Source: Paenibacillus sp. GSMTC-2017
GTDB taxonomy: Bacteria; Bacillota; Bacilli; Paenibacillales; Paenibacillaceae
Assembly: GCF_016019935.1 (NCBI RefSeq)
Contig: NZ_JAECMT010000001.1
Span: forward strand, 1,306,774-1,370,773
DNA: 64,000 nucleotides
Direction of reading: 5' to 3'
In this document: positions 62,685 to 64,000 of the stretch, piece by piece
Numbering within the stretch: position 1 is the first letter of the stretch
How the letters are laid out: every line of letters begins with the position of its first letter
Made by a program: the position numbers and the translations under genes
Notes under the pieces: model-generated
What the model saw: only the letters and a program-made list of their open reading frames with translations
What the model was told of the DNA's origin: nothing
Databases searched by the model: none

Positions 62685-62790
62685 CATTAAAGAAGTGTAA
62701 AAAAGACGTACGATTCGTTAGCGGATCATCATTTAAGATACATCAAAGAAAAAACAAGTCAATCTATGTCCATATAACCGATCGTCGCGT

Positions 62791-62836
62791 AAAAAAGCCT
62801 GAAGCCCCTTATTTCAAGGAGCTTCAGGCTTTTTTT
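62791..62836 (-). terminator. Terminator of SLH-domain gene
   Basis: AGCCTGAAGC/GCTTCAGGCT stem with T runs of six and seven on both sides; bidirectional. Confidence 0.92.
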
Positions 62837-62849
62837 CATTGGCTCGATT

Positions 62850-64000
62850 CTATTTCTTCCAAGTCTCAATTCCAGTCTCGAATTGCTCAAATGGGTGTTC
62901 AATCGAAGCTTCCATAATATCTTTATAGAACTCATGACCTGTCGGAACATCCGTCCATTTTTGTTCAATGTCGATATGCCACGGTTTACGATCATGAAGC
63001 TTGTTAAAGATACGAACAACTTCTACTCTCGTAATTGGCTTATTCGGATCGAAAGTCTTCTCTGTAAAGTCAAACAATAAACCTTGCTTTTGAACTGTTG
63101 CAATAGCATTTGCTGCCCAGTGTCCTGCTACGTCTGTGTATGTGCTTTCCTTAACAACATCCCATTTGTACACATTCGCAAGGATTTGTGCGAATTCAGC
63201 GCGAGTGATCTGCTTCTTCGGTTTGAACATATCGTCGCCGAAACCAACCATCCATTTATTTCTTGCTGCTATCGTAATAGCTTCTTGAGCCCAATTCTTT
63301 GCATTTACATCTGAATATGCTACTTGGTTAGAACTAGCTTCAGATGTATACAATCTAGACAAGATCGCTGCGACTTCAGATCGGGAAATTCCGCGATCCG
63401 GTAGGAATGATCCATCAGGATATCCAACCATGAATGGTTTATGATCGCCTGTTGCTTTCACCTTCGGCTGTGCGCTGAAGCTGAATTTCACGATCGTTTG
63501 GCCTACATGGATAATTCCGTCTTTAATAAAACTGTCGCTTCCAAATTTCTCTTCACGCTTATCGTTACGGCTGTCAAATACGACGTATCCATCCTTCTCG
63601 CCCAAGAAGTAGTAATCGCCATCTGCATAAACCATCCAACCGTATTCTCCGCTTGCCGAGCTAATTTGCGGGTTGTGGTTTTGGTTTGGTGCAAAATCAG
63701 GCAACACAGGCAAATTAACAAGAGTTCCAGGTACTTTTCCTTTGGAACGATTCAGCTCTGTATCTGCCCAATACAATTGCATTTTCACACCTGCAACAGG
63801 CTGTTCAGTAATCGTATCAAGAATCGTGCCATATGGATCGACCAAATCTACTGTTAAACTTGCTTTTCCGTTATTGTCTACAACTAATTTACCAGCAGGG
63901 CCAGCCAGTTTTTCACCATTTGGTGCGATAATGTTCATCGACAATGTATATTCGCCAGTTGCAACCTTAGGAAGCGTAAACGTGCCATTAGCGTTCATTA
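62850..64000 (-). CDS. SLH-domain surface protein, C-terminal part (runs off window)
   Basis: Partial: the frame is open to the window edge, so the N-terminus is missing. Visible part, about 383 residues: carboxypeptidase-regulatory-like beta modules (GTFTLPKVATGEYTLSM; GTILDTITEQPVAGVKMQLYW) at about 1-180, then three SLH repeats (KPFMVGYPDGSFLPDRGISR, KWMVGFGDDMFKPKKQITR, FDFTEKTFDPNKPITR). SLH repeats bind pyruvylated wall polymers and fix the protein on the cell surface. The beta modules suggest a large adhesin or carbohydrate-acting enzyme. Confidence 0.9.
   Translation of the reverse strand, partial: MNANGTFTLPKVATGEYTLSMNIIAPNGEKLAGPAGKLVVDNNGKASLTVDLVDPYGTILDTITEQPVAGVKMQLYWADTELNRSKGKVPGTLVNLPVLPDFAPNQNHNPQISSASGEYGWMVYADGDYYFLGEKDGYVVFDSRNDKREEKFGSDSFIKDGIIHVGQTIVKFSFSAQPKVKATGDHKPFMVGYPDGSFLPDRGISRSEVAAILSRLYTSEASSNQVAYSDVNAKNWAQEAITIAARNKWMVGFGDDMFKPKKQITRAEFAQILANVYKWDVVKESTYTDVAGHWAANAIATVQKQGLLFDFTEKTFDPNKPITRVEVVRIFNKLHDRKPWHIDIEQKWTDVPTGHEFYKDIMEASIEHPFEQFETGIETWKK

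Noticed and set aside
1..64000. CRISPR array, tRNA or rRNA genes
   Set aside because: No regular direct repeats with spacers and no tRNA cloverleaf or rRNA sequence recognised.

Overview
The window looks like chromosome of a spore-forming Firmicute of the Paenibacillaceae (Paenibacillus or Cohnella type). The reasons are the infC-rpmI-rplT operon with an ATT-started infC and an attenuator leader, the mnmL-mnmM tRNA-modification pair, a protein with three C-terminal S-layer homology repeats, a DUF5696 / NHL-YIP1 / multiple-sugar-type ABC cluster of a kind I associate with paenibacilli, and GGAGG ribosome binding sites throughout. No rRNA, tRNA, CRISPR array, insertion sequence or prophage was recognised.

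Layout. 1-13.7 kb is mostly housekeeping: a glycine-rich small membrane protein, infC-rpmI-rplT, a family 2 glycosyltransferase, trmB, mnmL-mnmM, a VOC protein, a stand-alone caspase-like protein, a B12-binding radical SAM protein, an exported HtrA-like protease, a GNAT acetyltransferase, and two iron-linked genes (ferritin with a PerR-like box, a DUF1450 protein with two Fur-like boxes). 13.7-33 kb holds transport and regulation: two MFS transporters (one frameshifted), a zinc-finger/HTH/DUF2087/GIY-YIG fusion regulator, a lactonase-type beta-propeller, a LytTR protein, a four-gene export operon (ATPase, membrane fusion lipoprotein, giant FtsX-like permease, ATPase fused to an AbrB-like domain), a homodimer-type ABC exporter, an AEC carrier, and a PadR-controlled heterodimeric ABC exporter with a clear dyad operator.

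33-62.6 kb is the striking part. It carries five LLM-class flavin monooxygenases (four of the NtaA/DmoA/CmoJ type, one SsuD-like), an SsuE-type FMN reductase, a nitroreductase-type flavoprotein, two aldo/keto reductases, a YezD protein, two nearly duplicate solute-binding lipoproteins, a 984-residue binding lipoprotein with carbohydrate-binding-like modules, two permease pairs, one MalK/UgpC-type ATPase, an extracytoplasmic DUF5696 glycosidase-like protein, an NHL-repeat/YIP1 membrane protein and an MFS transporter. Four transcription units here start with a good promoter followed by a leader hairpin before the first gene. Three of those hairpins share a 16-base block. My reading (inference) is a regulon that imports sulfur-bearing organic molecules, perhaps sugar-linked sulfonates or thioethers, and cuts the sulfur off by flavin-dependent oxygenation, under transcription attenuation. 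The substrate cannot be told from the sequence.

The last 1.2 kb is the C-terminal part of an SLH-domain surface protein that runs off the window.
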